The notes: a model not told the origin generated them from the sequence alone. 64,000 bases of DNA from Prinsepia uniflora (GCA_032719365.1 CM064871.1:33453566-33517565); one strand, 5' to 3'. Shown: positions 13,043 through 25,499, numbered from the stretch's first letter. Numbers and translations: made by a program.

Positions 13043-16030
13043 TGACACGACCTATCCCCAATCCCCCAGGATTAAGTGATAAGCCATGCTCCCATCTAAC
13101 TTACATGCAATATGAAGGCTAAACCGACGTCCATCCTCCATGTAACACGTAAGCCGAACAAGGGATTCCCAAGTGAATCGTCAAAAATATTTCGGACTTC
13201 CCAGAGTGCATAGAACCTACTGTGGATTGCGTATGTGATGTCTTTGTCTCTCTAACAACAGCCCGCACCGCATCAACCTGGAGGGTATAAAAAAACAGAA
13301 AAGACTGCGAGTGGACAAAAATAAATAATAAGTTTAGAGAACAATTTATAAGAAAGACATTTATACCCTCCATTTAAAACTAATGCATGCATATAAAACT
13401 CGTGTCATAAAACCATTTCATATTCAAGTTAATAAAAACCGTTTATGAAAGCCGAACTCATTTCCTTTTCTCAAGTCCCGGGCCTCAGCCCAAACCATCA
13501 AAATCCATCATTGAAAACCAAGGAAAACCATCGAGTTATCATCGAAATCCAAAACACATTTGACATCCATTGCAACCAATTGAACCTGCTGGATCTATCC
13601 GAGTCTTTAAACTCAATATCAATCCGAGTCGTTAAACTCAATCCAGGCCTCAATATAATCCGAGTCTTTAAACTTACGAGTCTTTAAACTCAATAGGTCT
13701 ACGGGGGAAATCACATTATCCGAGTCTTTAAACTCCCGAGTCTTTAAACTCAATCCAGGTCTTTAAACCCAATTCGGGCCCGCCCCCATCACATGTCATA
13801 TCCGGGTCGTTAAACCCAATAACCAGATCCAGCAAATCCAAACCAAAACCATTTTAAAACCATTTCCAAAATCATGTCTAAATACGAATCCGAAAATCAC
13901 CATTTCGAATCCCAAGCCAAATCCGAAATCATCATCATTCTGAATCCAAATCCAGAATCTGGAAATCATATCCATAATCCATTTCTAAATCCGAATCCGA
14001 AAACATCATTCCATAAGCAGGCATCCAGAATAATCATTCCGAACCCAAATCCAGAAATCCACTTTCAAACTCCAAAATCGAATCAAGAATCATATTACCG
14101 AAATTCGATTCCAAAATCGAAATCATGTCTACCGAAATCATTGAAATCAAATCAAATTTAAGAGCCCAAAATCAAATCACCAAACCATGATTAAATCACA
14201 ACATAAATCGTAAACTCGTAAAACGTGTAAATACGTAATTATCTCGAAATACGTGCAAAACTGTAAATCATCAATACCATATCATAAACATAGAAATCAC
14301 GTATAGAAAATATATAAAACATTTATGCATGCATCATAAGTTAGAAAGCAAAGTCCACTCACAGTCCGTTTACGCCGCTGCCTCGTTACGCGAACAATTA
14401 CGCTTTCATAGCTAATCCACTATAACCGGCTTTCTCGAACCTGTCCAAATCCCATAATAAGGTCACTAACTACTTCTAAATGTTTATACTAAAGCCCCAT
14501 AATTTTTCTGAATTTTTAACTATTTTTAAACGAGCCCTAAATAGATCGAAACAATGTTCGATCGACTTGAAACCAGTGACAAAACGATCGTTAATGTTCG
14601 ATCGACTTGAAACCAGTGAGAAAACGATCGTTACATCGAATACTTCAAAAGTCGTGTTGAAACTTTCCTCAAAAGACGTGCCACGCGCCTCTCAAAGAGG
14701 CTGCGCGTGGGCTTTACACGCGGCTACTGTTCATCTTCAACCTTAGTCAAACCGGTTCGATTAAGGCCGGTCCAGCCGAACCGGCAGTCACGGTTCCCTC
14801 CATTTTCAACCCGTTTTCAATCCATTTTAAGCCTAGTAGATTCGTCCCACTCTAAATAATTGATCTAGCTACCCAAATTGGACAATTAGGACCTAAAGCA
14901 CACCTTTCCAATTCAAAGTAGAACCATGTTTCTTCAACCGTGTTCTGTAGCCTTACCCGACCTCCTCGAGCCTTGCTTTTGATCCCAACCAACGTCTGGA
15001 ACCTTGAGAAACAAGTTCCAATTATCAGAATTGATCAACAAGCCCTATAACGAAAAACACCAATTTCGAATTCAAATGAAAATTAACGGGAACCTCACCG
15101 CACCACCACCTTTGTCTCTCCTTCTTTTCCATATTTTGTTCACAACACAAGGACAAACAATGAGGCTTGCAGGTGATTTGAAAACGTTGAAGTCAAAGCC
15201 TTTCCCTAGTCCACGTTTTTCACAGTTCCCGACCACCACTCACGGCAGCCGTCGTGATCAGGCCACCACACCTTACAATCTCTCACTTCCTTTGACCCGT
15301 TACAAACAATCATCACTGGTTAAGGGGAATTGGTTCACACAAAGCTCACGGTTTCCCACTGTCTCTATTTTTCCATTTTTAGCCCAAAACCGTTTAAACC
15401 AATTAAACCCATTTAAAACAAGATTTGAGGCGGCTGAGGGACCTTCCACGGCCTTCCACCAAGGGACAAGTGTCCCAAATCTGGTGGGCACATATTCCAA
15501 TACAAGCCAAGTGTCACCAAGCCTCTGGCCACAATTCCCAATGCAGTAAATGACCATTTTACCCTTTTCTCTACAAATAACCATTTTGCCTCTAAGGCAT
15601 TTAGACCAAAAGCTGAGTCGTCCGAAATCCGATGATAGCATGCAGGCTGTCGTTGTATTCAGGGGATCGAGACCTACCTAACGGTCCTCAAAATGTGTGA
15701 AAATAACTTGTCGTATAAAAAGTCAACCATTTGCCCCTTTTCAACCAAATTACCAAAATACCCTCAAACTTCTAAACATCATAACTTCTTCCTCGAATGT
15801 CAGAATCAGACGTGTCACCTGTCTATGAACTCGTGACGTCCCGAACTACGTCACAGTCATCGGCCAACATTTGCGTTCGTCCGAACTAAAAGTCAACGTT
15901 TTGCCCATTCTAGGGGCACAATCGTCATTTCGCACCGTCTGTCCGAAAGTACCCAACTAAACACCGATTAATCACACTAACCCGTCATTAATCACTAATC
16001 TAATCCTGGTTTCTGAGACGGGTCGTTATA
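13043..16030 (-). mobile_element. G internal LTR, full length (2988 bp)
   Basis: Starts TGACACGACC and ends GTTATA (CA to TA mutation). Arm A TGGAGGGTAT (13279-13288) pairs 10/10 with A' ATACCCTCCA (13363-13372). B is GCGAGTGGAC (13307-13316) and B' GTCCACTCAC (14353-14362), with ATGCATGCAT at 13383-13392 and 14325-14334. The array at about 13590-13820 uses the loop CTTTAA with arms GAGT/ACTC and GGT/ACC. A GC-rich CACGCGCC...GCGCGTGG block lies at 14680-14730. A 181-codon antisense frame (15004-15549) has no recognisable domain. Confidence 0.88.
14555..14634. repeat. 40-bp tandem duplication in G LTR
   Basis: Two copies starting about 14555 and 14595, each with ATGTTCGATCGACTTGAAAC then CAGTGA. 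They duplicate the conserved block (TCGACTTGAAACCAG... GTTCGTTACAT) found right of arm B' in most families here. Confidence 0.8.
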
Positions 16031-19000
16031 ATCTCCCCCTTTAAAAGAATTTCATCCCCGAAATTCTGAATCTCGTATGTCCGTAACGAACTGGGGGAAA
16101 TCCAATTGAGCTCACACCTGGGTCTCGTACCCGGTGCCCATCACTTGCCAATCCAGCTTAGCTTGGCAGTTCCCAAATTGTCACCAGTACTCCGCCAGGC
16201 GAAACAACTCATACCAACCCTCGGTCCAGCTGGCGATCATCTCAGTCTCACTGAGGTCAACACCTTTCCAACTTGTATCCGCGGTACCTTTAACGTCGCA
16301 CCAGCCGACATTCACGGCTCAACTAACACTCGATCGTGACGCACGACTACCAGTCACATCGACCTTGACTCAGTCTCGAGTCATGCATACCTCACATTAA
16401 CGTCTCCGTACATCGTGCGTCATGCGTACCTCGCATCAACGTCTCAGTAAATCGTCAGAGTCGATCGTCAATAGGTACGAATCTCACCTCGCAAGTCTAT
16501 TCTCAAGATGGCATCCACCGACCTTGGTACTTCTATTCGTCACTATCCGTTCAACATTCCGTACTGCTTTTTCAGTGATCCGTGCCGAACTCATCGGAGT
16601 CCCAACGTCGCGCTCACAACAACTACGCAACGAATTACCTCACCGGTGGTTCCCCTAACCACCCACACAGTCAACCTGTGGGATCCCCATCCACGTCCCA
16701 AACTACCTGTCTGCAACTGGACCTTATCACATACCTGTCAAACCATGATCGCACATCTCAGCTTCCGAGTCCTACCATCCACTCATGGCTCTGCACATCC
16801 AGCTCACCTCAACACTGAATCATACAATAACTAATCAATCATATCGGACTACGCCGATCATCAATCCAACCACAATATACCTTGGCACTAAGCCGATCAC
16901 CACCACCTTTACCAGAACATCACGATGCCCGTCCAATCGCATCAGCATAATTCCAACCACTAAATAACCAGTACACATACATTCCAAGTACATGCACCAA
17001 ACACACACAACAACAACCCTACAAAACTTTGAATCAAACAGAGATATTTTAGAATACCTCGATCACAGCAATCGTAGAGTACATCCTCAAGCACTTCCAA
17101 CAACATTCCACAATTATCGATCAAACTCATCGGCCCTAGCTGGGCTCCAATATATACTCATGAGTCCATCCAACAACACTATAGTGTACCCGTCATCCTC
17201 ATAGTGTATCTCCAGGGCACACAAAAACATCTTCATATCCACACAGATTACCATTTGACTATGAGCCAAACGCTTTACTTTTGAAGTCCATCGATCCAAT
17301 CTAACACTAGGTCAACACTTCTTCTGAAGAATACCAACTCAAGGCTATTCCGCGTCTCCTGATTTCCTTGGTCTCCAGACCAATAACAAATCCAATCACA
17401 GCTCAATGACGTACACATGGTAGACCCAGCACCAGATCCAAGTCTCATATTCAACGTATGCGAGACGGATCACACACGTCCTGCACAACTACAAGATGGT
17501 CTAAAGATCCAACCACTTCTACTTCTGCAAGGCAGAGCAATCTCCTCAGCTGCACGTCCAATACATCCCACCCCTGGCTTGCATACGATCCTCCTCATCC
17601 AGAACTACTCAATCATAAGCTAGAAGCGATCCAATCCCAATCCACTCACTCCCAAGTGGATCCTACTTACTGTCTCGCTACTTCGCTTCAAATTCCCACA
17701 AATGATCAGACCACCGTATCTGATCAGATCGATCAAGACGACCACACGTCTCAAGACACGTCTAGATTGTGGGTTCTCTTCAATAACCTCATATCCATCA
17801 GTTATAGTCACTCTTTTTCATCCTCTTTATTCTCTTCCTTCTGTCATCCAACAACGAAACTCACAATGATCCACAACTATGACATCACAAGTCATCCTAC
17901 CTAAATCCAACTTAACACAATCCCATGACACTTGCCACATATGCCAAACATGGCGTCACTAAGTCCTCTCTCTACTCCAAGGGGGCTCACAACTTCTCTA
18001 CCACACTTAGGAAATCAACAACTCCTACGGATCACAATTACGTGTCCGTAACCAAACCAACTCACCTACCCACTTGCCTGTCAGTTATCACCGTTTATGC
18101 ACATCCAAAGGGTGTCACTCATCACTCCTCCCGATGATCGCATCTCAACCTTCCCGAGGTTCAACTCCGAGAATCACTAACATCCGAGTTACTAATTCCC
18201 GAGATCACAATCAACGATCACTCACCTCAGACTCCAAAGTCACTATCCTCGAAGTCATCAATCATCAATCTCAGGGAATCACCAAGTACTAGCCTTGACA
18301 ATGAGTCCACGAAAATAATCCTCACTCATGGTCAACCCGACCATACAAGCCTAGCCCGTTCCAACCCAAAGCCTAGGTCTACCGTGCTTCCGCTGCGCTA
18401 CTCTGATCAACTAACAGCATCCTGAACGTTCGTACCGAAACATGACCTGCCAATGGTCATCGCATATCCCAGCTTGGTTAGTGGTCTCCCAGACACCGGT
18501 ACCTTGTAGCTGGTCACAACCTCAACTCACGATGTGCTCACCCTTCCATTCACAAGCATCCCAGCTTGTGGCACATCATCTCCGATCTAGAGAACACAGC
18601 ACACCAGTCCCGAATCTCTACTCATACCGAGCCTAAACCCACATTCTACTCTCGGGGCAGGGAACCTGTCCTCCCTCAAATTCCATATCTTTGAGCAACT
18701 AAATGCTCAACCAACCGCCGCAATCTCACTGGACTTGTCTATAGTCATCCACCACCTCAGCTGCGCCCAGCAGCACCATTTCCAATTAGGCCGTAAGTCG
18801 GCCCAAACCACAACAACTACCTAATCACAAACCCCAACTCACGGTTTCCAGAGTAAGCACTAACTCTGGGGTTTCTCACTTAGGTACTCACATTCCAAAC
18901 CAGTCATCCCACGGGGTTCCTCAAATCATCCTCGCCATATGGGTTATCGAAACCCACAACATCCACTAGCTCACAACAACCTCCACTCGGGTCGTCACAC

Positions 19001-19581
19001 CCAGCTAAGACCATCCCTTATCGTAAAGTCTACACACGAACATCAACTAGTAACCATCACTAGGAGGAATCCCTCAAAGCCTAAAAACAGGTTCTTTTAC
19101 CCCCGCAACTCGAGGCATCTGGCTACTCGTAGCCGTACAAGTCTAATCTCAACTAGATTGACCAAAGGTCACAAATCCAATCGCCATCCGGCCCAACAGG
19201 CTACTACTGGCCCCATAGGCCGACTAGCCTACCAGTAACCGTATCTCACCATCAGGGTGAACCACCTAGAACACAGCCGACCATCTATCGGAGGTACTCC
19301 ATCTGACTCTAAAGGTCAACCAACTGTCGATCAATACCAGCGCCAAGCACGCTAACTACTCCGCCCCTAAGCCCTCATACAACATACCTCACACCGCGTA
19401 TCAGGCAACGCATCACCCAGTCGCTCGTACTCTTGCCACTAACGAAGCCACTAACTCTCGTTTTACCACTCGCTTTCACTCGCGTGTCCAGGTTGATTAC
19501 GGGCTTTCCGCGTCGAGACATCACATCCACAGTAGCGTCACAACAGCCAAGTCGACGAACCAACTACTCTGGGAGCTAAAA
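16031..19581 (-). mobile_element. G interior, first part (non-coding)
   Basis: Begins with the PPT (ATCTCCCCCTTT on plus) and continues to the insertion site of H; the last 70 bp, with the PBS, lie at 25430-25499. Total about 3.6 kb. Several overlapping frames of 60-148 codons occur but none carries a recognisable protein motif and they overlap in different frames, as expected for C-rich, stop-poor DNA. The segment at 19488-19530 repeats the pre-PBS motif seen at 12880-12915. Confidence 0.8.
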
Positions 19582-22171
19582 TGATAGGACCCGTCCCAAC
19601 TGGACTTTGATAACCGTGTCCGGTCCTGCTCATGTGTAACAAGTCAACTGAAGTCCCGAAACTACCCTTCAACACCTGTCAGAAAAGGGATAACTGAATT
19701 TATTTCCACTCATGCCTCCGCCTCTCGATCAGCCCCGAATGTCGTGCCACCGCCTGGAGGGTCATCAAAACAGGAAAGGTGTGAGTGGACAAAAATAATA
19801 TCATTTAAAACACAATTATCAAAATACATCATTTACCCTCCAGTTTATCAAACCATGCATGCATAGAATCGAACATATGAAAAACATCATCGGCTTTCTA
19901 GCCAAATCTCATGAAAACATCAAACCCCGGCTCTCAAGCCAAATCACATGAATCATTTCATAAAACCATTTTATCATACAATAAAGCATATAACCCGGGA
20001 ATTACACATCCGAGGATCCTCTGGGAATAACACATCCAGAGTCGTCATCCTGCTCGGAATTACATATCCAGCCTCACCGGGAATTCCACATCCGGTTCCT
20101 CCGGGAATTAGGCATCCGGAGTCCCTCGGGGAATTACACATCCGGAGTCACTTCGAGAATTACACATCTGAAGTCTACCCAGGAATTACACATCTGGGGG
20201 CATCAAACATCTATACACAATCAAAATCTTTATTTCAAAATCATCATTGAAACCATGCCAAAACCATTTATCACGGGGTCTCATGCCCCAAATCTCATTT
20301 CTCATTTCTCATAAATCCGTAAAATCATTAAAAAAATTAATGGACGTAAATCCGCAATATCATATCCAAAAACCATTCAATTTCATAAAATCATCTTTAA
20401 CTCACAATACAATTCAAAACATCCTTTTTACATCCCAGGCCTAGCCCAAAATCATCAATTCCACACAAATCCGTGCACTCGCAACCTTAGTTGCCCTTTT
20501 CACATAAATCCATAAAATATCTCAAAAAGCATTATAAATTCACCAAATCAATTTCCCGACTCAAAACCAATCTCAAATCCCGGACTTTCACCCAAAACAG
20601 TAATTTCACAGTTTCTCAAAAAACGTGCCCGAAATACCGATTAAAATAATCATTAAATCACAAATAATCATGCCAAATCATAGCCATTCAAATCATGCCA
20701 TAAATCATGTAAAACATTTAACTATGCATGCATATCAATTTATAAATCAAACGTGCACTCACACATTGTCCAAACTGCTCGCTTTCAGAGCTGCACGCAT
20801 TTCAGTAATTTCTGACATTTTCCAGGAATCTCAAATCCTATCCAAAATCATCACTCAGGGTCACTATGGTCTTAATTAACATCATATCAATTCCCCATAA
20901 TTTTTTGGGAATTAAATATTAATTAAACACGTAACATAAACCTTCGGACACTCGAAACAATATCGAAACGGTGTCCGATTGACTCGAAACCAACGCCAAA
21001 ATGTTCGTTACATTGCATAGAACAAAAGTCATGTTGAACTCACCTCGGGAATTGGGACCACGCGCCCTCACGCGCCGCCGTGAGTGGCTGCACGTGAAAC
21101 TCACGCGCCTGCTACAGTAACCTACTACAGTGTTCTTCTTCACCCGATTAGCCTGCAAACGGGTCCGATAACCCGCGATTCAACCCAGTTAGTTCTCAAT
21201 CAATTCGACCTTGTTTCGTTCAACTATTTCATTGGATCTCATCTAACACATCTTAATTGAATATCTGTATCATTAATTTCACATGACTTGAACTCAAACC
21301 TATAATTTTCGAATCCCCTGCCGTGGAGTTCAACTTTTTGAATTCATCAAATTAAGCCTTAATTATTGATTCTAATCAACTAGGAAGTCACAGAGGGGTC
21401 CTATAAGCACAATTCTGGAATCAATTACATTGATTCTTATCTCGAATCACCTGAACTCAATCCCACATTTTTCTCAATTTCGCCATGTGTGTTCATGGCC
21501 TTCCCCGTGTCAATTCTTCTCAAATTTGAGCTGAACACACTCCAATTGATCCCAGAAGACACACTTGAATCTCAATTTGAATAATTACAGTCTATTTCTT
21601 TAATTTCAAATTTTGGAAGATTAAAGCTTCCACAGGTTTGGGTCTTCGGGTTTAAGGACCTATTTTCATCAATTTTCCTCTCATTCTTACTCGTTTTCTC
21701 TCTGGAATTGTCCTACCGTCTCAGACTTTATCTTTTGGCCTCATCCATCGATTGATTTGATCAAATTTAAACAAGAAATGGGCGGTTTTGTTGTCCTTGT
21801 TAGGCGTTTATCCATGACATCTCACAAACAGCCACCCATCCATCTAATTCAAGTGACATATGTCACTTTCTGGACTGAATGAGTCACTTAAATGCTGATT
21901 CGCTAATTTGATCAGCCGCAATTACCATTTTACCCCTGCACCAATAATTACCAAAATACACCTTACAATTTCAGACCCGTAACTTTTCCATTCGGACTCC
22001 GATTGACGCATGCCGCATGTCTAAGGATTCAGCGTCCCGAGACCTATCCAACGGTCCTTCCGGAAAGTCCAAACAAGGTCCCGATCAAATAGTCAACTTT
22101 TGTCCCCATAACCAAGGGCAAAATGGTCATTTCCTTCCAACTTTTCCTTTTCGAATTTCCGGGTCGTCACA
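19582..22171 (-). mobile_element. Element H left (3') LTR
   Basis: Starts TGATAGGACCC and ends GGGTCGTCACA. Arm A CTGGAGGGT (19754-19762) pairs 9/9 with ACCCTCCAG (19835-19843). B is GTGAGTGGAC (19781-19790) and B' GTGCACTCAC (20753-20762), with ATGCATGCAT at 19855-19864 and 20724-20733. A hairpin array occupies 19993-20210 and a CACGCGCC hairpin block 21058-21120. Very similar to the right LTR. Confidence 0.92.
19993..20210. repeat. Constant-loop, variable-stem hairpin array (H left LTR)
   Basis: Eight units share a core close to GAATTACACAT, flanked by short arms that differ between units yet mostly remain complementary: TCTGG/CCAGA, CTCCGG/CCGGAG, CCCAGG/TCTGGG and others. The equivalent array in the right LTR (23268-23475) restores pairs imperfect here, e.g. 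GCTGG/CCAGC and CTTCGG/CCGAAG. Confidence 0.85.
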
Positions 22172-22856
22172 ACCTTCCCCCCTTAAGGAATTTCATCCCC
22201 GAAATTTGAACGTACCTCTCCACAACAATCATGGAGACTTAATTCACATCCAATTCAATACCTCGGGTTCCCACGGGAACCCTCACTCGCTATGTACAAT
22301 CATAACCACTTTTTCCAGCTTTCCTGGCTCATCCAGAGCCCTCGTATCACATCATGACTCATCCCGAGTCCTAAACCAACTCCTAATTCCTATTAAGTCC
22401 AAGTCCAGTGTCTCGACTCCTCTCGAGTCTGAATTCCACAATTACGAACATCAATGCCACCACTAGCATATCCGATCACCTAACAAACACTCCTAGGCGA
22501 ACCACATCCTATTCAGGATCTCTCAACACACACTAAACCAATTCCGGACTCCCTCAGAGTCCCTTTCGATATCCAAAATAAAAAAGTTACTCATCCTACC
22601 TCCTATCCTCATGTCAAGTTTATCCTGGGCCCAACATGCCCATCCATATACCATATCATTATCGTAAACAACAATCCGGACCAACATGAGTCCGACACAG
22701 CCAGAACACATGATACAATACTCGACCCCCAATCCAGGGTTCTAATCACGCCAGGGATTTCCGACACCCTCATATCTTGTCCAATCACCAGGACGCGCCC
22801 AGGACTCGCATCTCGGAGGCATGGCAAATCAGTAACCAAATGCTCTGATACCAATT
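22172..22856 (-). mobile_element. Element H interior, 685 bp
   Basis: Opens with the PPT (ACCTTCCCCCCTTAAGG on plus) and closes with the PBS. Contents are mostly short palindromes: GGGTTCCC/GGGAACCC with a 2-nt loop near 22265, GGCTC/GAGCC, GACTC/GAGTC and GGACTC/GAGTCC with a short C/T-rich loop. Only short overlapping frames, no gag-like motif. Confidence 0.88.
22842..22853 (-). other. Primer-binding site of element H
   Basis: GCTCTGATACCA, a perfect match to the initiator-Met tRNA 3' end, 3 nt before the right LTR start TGACAGGACCC (22857). Confidence 0.93.
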
Positions 22857-25424
22857 TGACAGGACCCGTCCCAACTGGACTTTGATAACCGTGCATGGTC
22901 CTACTTCCGTCTGACAAGTCAACTGAAGTCCCGAAACTACCCTTCAGCACCTGTCAGACAAGGGATAACTGCACTGATTTCCGCTCATGCCTCCGCCTCT
23001 CGATCAACCTCGAACGTCGTGCCACGGCCTAGAGGGTCATCAAAACAAGAAAGGTGTGAGTGGACAAAAATAATATCATTTAAAACACATTTATCAAAAT
23101 ACATCATTTACCCTCCAGTTTATCAAACCATGCATAAATAGAATCAAACATATGAAAAACATCACCGGATTTCTAGCCAAATCTCATGAAAACATCAAAT
23201 CCCAGCTCTCAAGCCAAATCACATGAATCATTTCATAAAACCATTTTATCATACAATATAGCATATAACTCGGGAATTACACATATGAGGATCTTCTGGG
23301 AATTAAAAATCCAGAGTCGTCATCCTGCTGGGAATTACACATCCAGCCTCACTGGGAATTCCACATCCGGTTCCTCCGGGAATTACGCATCTGGAGTCCT
23401 GCCGGGAATTACACATCCGGAGTCACTTCGGGAATTACACATCCGAAGTCTACCCAGGAATTACACATCTGGGGGCATAGAACATCAATACACAATCAAA
23501 ATCTTTATTTCAAAATAATAATTAAAACCATGCCAAAACCATTTATCACGAGGTCTCATGCCCCAAATCTCATTTCTCATTTCTCGAAAATCCGTAAACT
23601 CATTAAACAATTAAATGCACGTAAATCCGCAATATCATATTCGAAAACCATTCAATTTATCTTTAACTCACAATACAATTCAAAACATCCTTTTTACATC
23701 CCGGGCCTAGCCCAAAATCATCAATTCCACACAAATCCGTGCAATCGCAACCTCAGTTGCCCTTTTCACATAAATCCATAAAATATCTCAAAAAGCATTA
23801 TAAATTCACCAAATCAATTTCCCAACTCAAAACCAATCTCAAATCCCGGGCTTTCGCCCAAAATAGTAATTTCACAATTTCTCGAAAAATGTGCCCGAAA
23901 TATCGATTAAAATAATCATTAAATCACATATAATCATGCCAAATCATGGCCATTCAAATCATGCCATAAATCATGTAAAACATTTAACTATGCATGCATA
24001 TCAGTTTATAAAACAAACGTCCACTCACACACCGTACAAACCGCTCGCTTTCCGAGCTGCACGCGTTTCCGTAATTTCTGACATTTTCTAGGAATCTCGA
24101 ATCCTGTCCAAAATCATTACTCAGGGACACTAAGGTCATAATTAAGATCATATCAATTCCCCATAATTTTTAAGGAATTAAATATTAATTAAACAGGTAA
24201 CATAAACCTTCGGACCCTCGAAACAATATCGAAACGGTGTCCGATTGACTCGAAACCAACGCCAAAATGTTCGTTACATTGCATAGAACAAAAGTCATGT
24301 TGAACACACCTCGGGAATCGGGCCCACGCGCCCTCACGCGCCGCCGTGAGTGGCTGCGCGTGAAACTCACGCACCTGCTACAGTGTTCTTCTTCACCTGA
24401 TTAGCCAGCAAACGAGTACTCTAACCCGCGATTCAACCAGTTAGTTCTCAATCAATTCGACCTTGTTTTGTTCAACTATTTCATTGGATCTCATCTAACA
24501 CATCTTAATTGAATATCTGTATCATTAATTTCACACGATTTAAACTCAAACCTATAATTTTCGAATCCCCTGCCGTCGAGTTCAACTTTTCGAGTTCATC
24601 AAATGAAGCCTTAATGATTGATTCTAATCAACTAGGAAGTTACAGAGGGGTCCTATGAGCACAATTCTGGAATCAATTACATTGATTCTTACCTCGAAAC
24701 ACCTGAACTCAATCCCACGTTTTTCTAAATTTCGCCATGTGTGTTCATGGCCTTCCCCGTGTCAATTCTTCTCAAATTTGAGCTGAACACACTCCAATTG
24801 ATCCCAGAAGACTCACTTGAATCTCAATTTGAATCATTACAGTCTATTTCTTTAATTTCAAATTTTGGAAGGTTAAAGCTTCCACAGGTTTGGGTCTTCG
24901 GGTTTAAGGACCTATTTTCCTCTCATTCTCACTCGTTTTCTCTCTGGAATTATCCTACCGTCTCAGGCTTTATCTTTTGGCCTCATCCATCGATTGATTT
25001 GATCAAATTTAATCAAGAAATGGGCGTTTTTGTTTTCCTTGTTAGTCGTTTATCCACGACATCTCACAAACAGCCACCAATCCATCTAATTCAAGTGGCA
25101 GATGTCACTTTCTGGACTGAATGAGTCACTTAAATGCTTATTCACCAATTGGATCAGCCGCAATTACCATTTACCCCTACACCAATAATTACCAAAATAC
25201 CCCTTACAATTTCAGACCCGTAACTTTTCCATTCGGACTCCGATTGACGCATGCCGCCAATCTACAGATTCACAGTCCTGAGACCTATACAACGGTCCTT
25301 CCGGGAAGTCCAAACAATGTCCCGATCAAAAAGTCAACTTTCGCCCCCCCATAATCAAGGTCAAAATCGTCATTTTCTTCCAATTTTTCCAACTTTTCCT
25401 TTTTCGAATTTCCAGGTCGTCACA
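22857..25424 (-). mobile_element. Element H right (5') LTR
   Basis: Matches the left LTR along its length, with small indels. The end reads AGGTCGTCACA. It has the same arms, boxes and array (23268-23475). Arm A is CTAGAGGGT, one mismatch to its partner ACCCTCCAG near 23110. Confidence 0.92.
23268..23475. repeat. Constant-loop, variable-stem hairpin array (H right LTR)
   Basis: Same unit order as 19993-20210, core GAATTACACAT. Arms include GCTGG/CCAGC, CTTCGG/CCGAAG and CCCAGG/TCTGGG. Confidence 0.85.
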
Positions 25425-25484
25425 TAAAACCCGATCGATCACATGTCAACCTTGCTCTGCGCGAGGTTCAACGACACTATCTGA

Positions 25485-25496
25485 GCTCTGATACCA
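25485..25496 (-). other. Primer-binding site, G copy 2
   Basis: GCTCTGATACCA, perfect match, 3 nt before the LTR start at 25500. The 75 bp upstream (from 25425) resume the G interior after H. Confidence 0.92.
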
Positions 25497-25499
25497 ATC

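Larger units (their letters stand above)
19582..25424 (-). mobile_element. Element H, intact LTR-dominated non-autonomous element
   Basis: Complete structure: perfect TSD TAAAA (19577-19581, 25425-25429), left LTR 19582-22171 (2590 bp), PPT, interior 22172-22856 (685 bp), PBS 22842-22853, right LTR 22857-25424 (2568 bp). The uninterrupted target (GGGAGCTAAAACCCGATCG) is visible in the other G copy near 12970. The LTRs together are over seven times longer than the interior. There is no coding capacity, so all enzymes must come from elsewhere. It is the deepest insertion in the D-E-F-G-H nest and so probably the youngest of them. Confidence 0.93.

Noticed and set aside
19993..20210. CRISPR-like spaced repeats
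   Set aside because: Plant nuclear context, hairpin units without unique spacers of fixed length, no cas genes; the variable parts are paired stem arms.
22017..22466. 149-codon frame over the end of the H left LTR and interior
   Set aside because: Crosses the LTR/PPT boundary on the strand opposite to transcription and shows no domain; the I copy (56747-57334) has the region broken into short frames.
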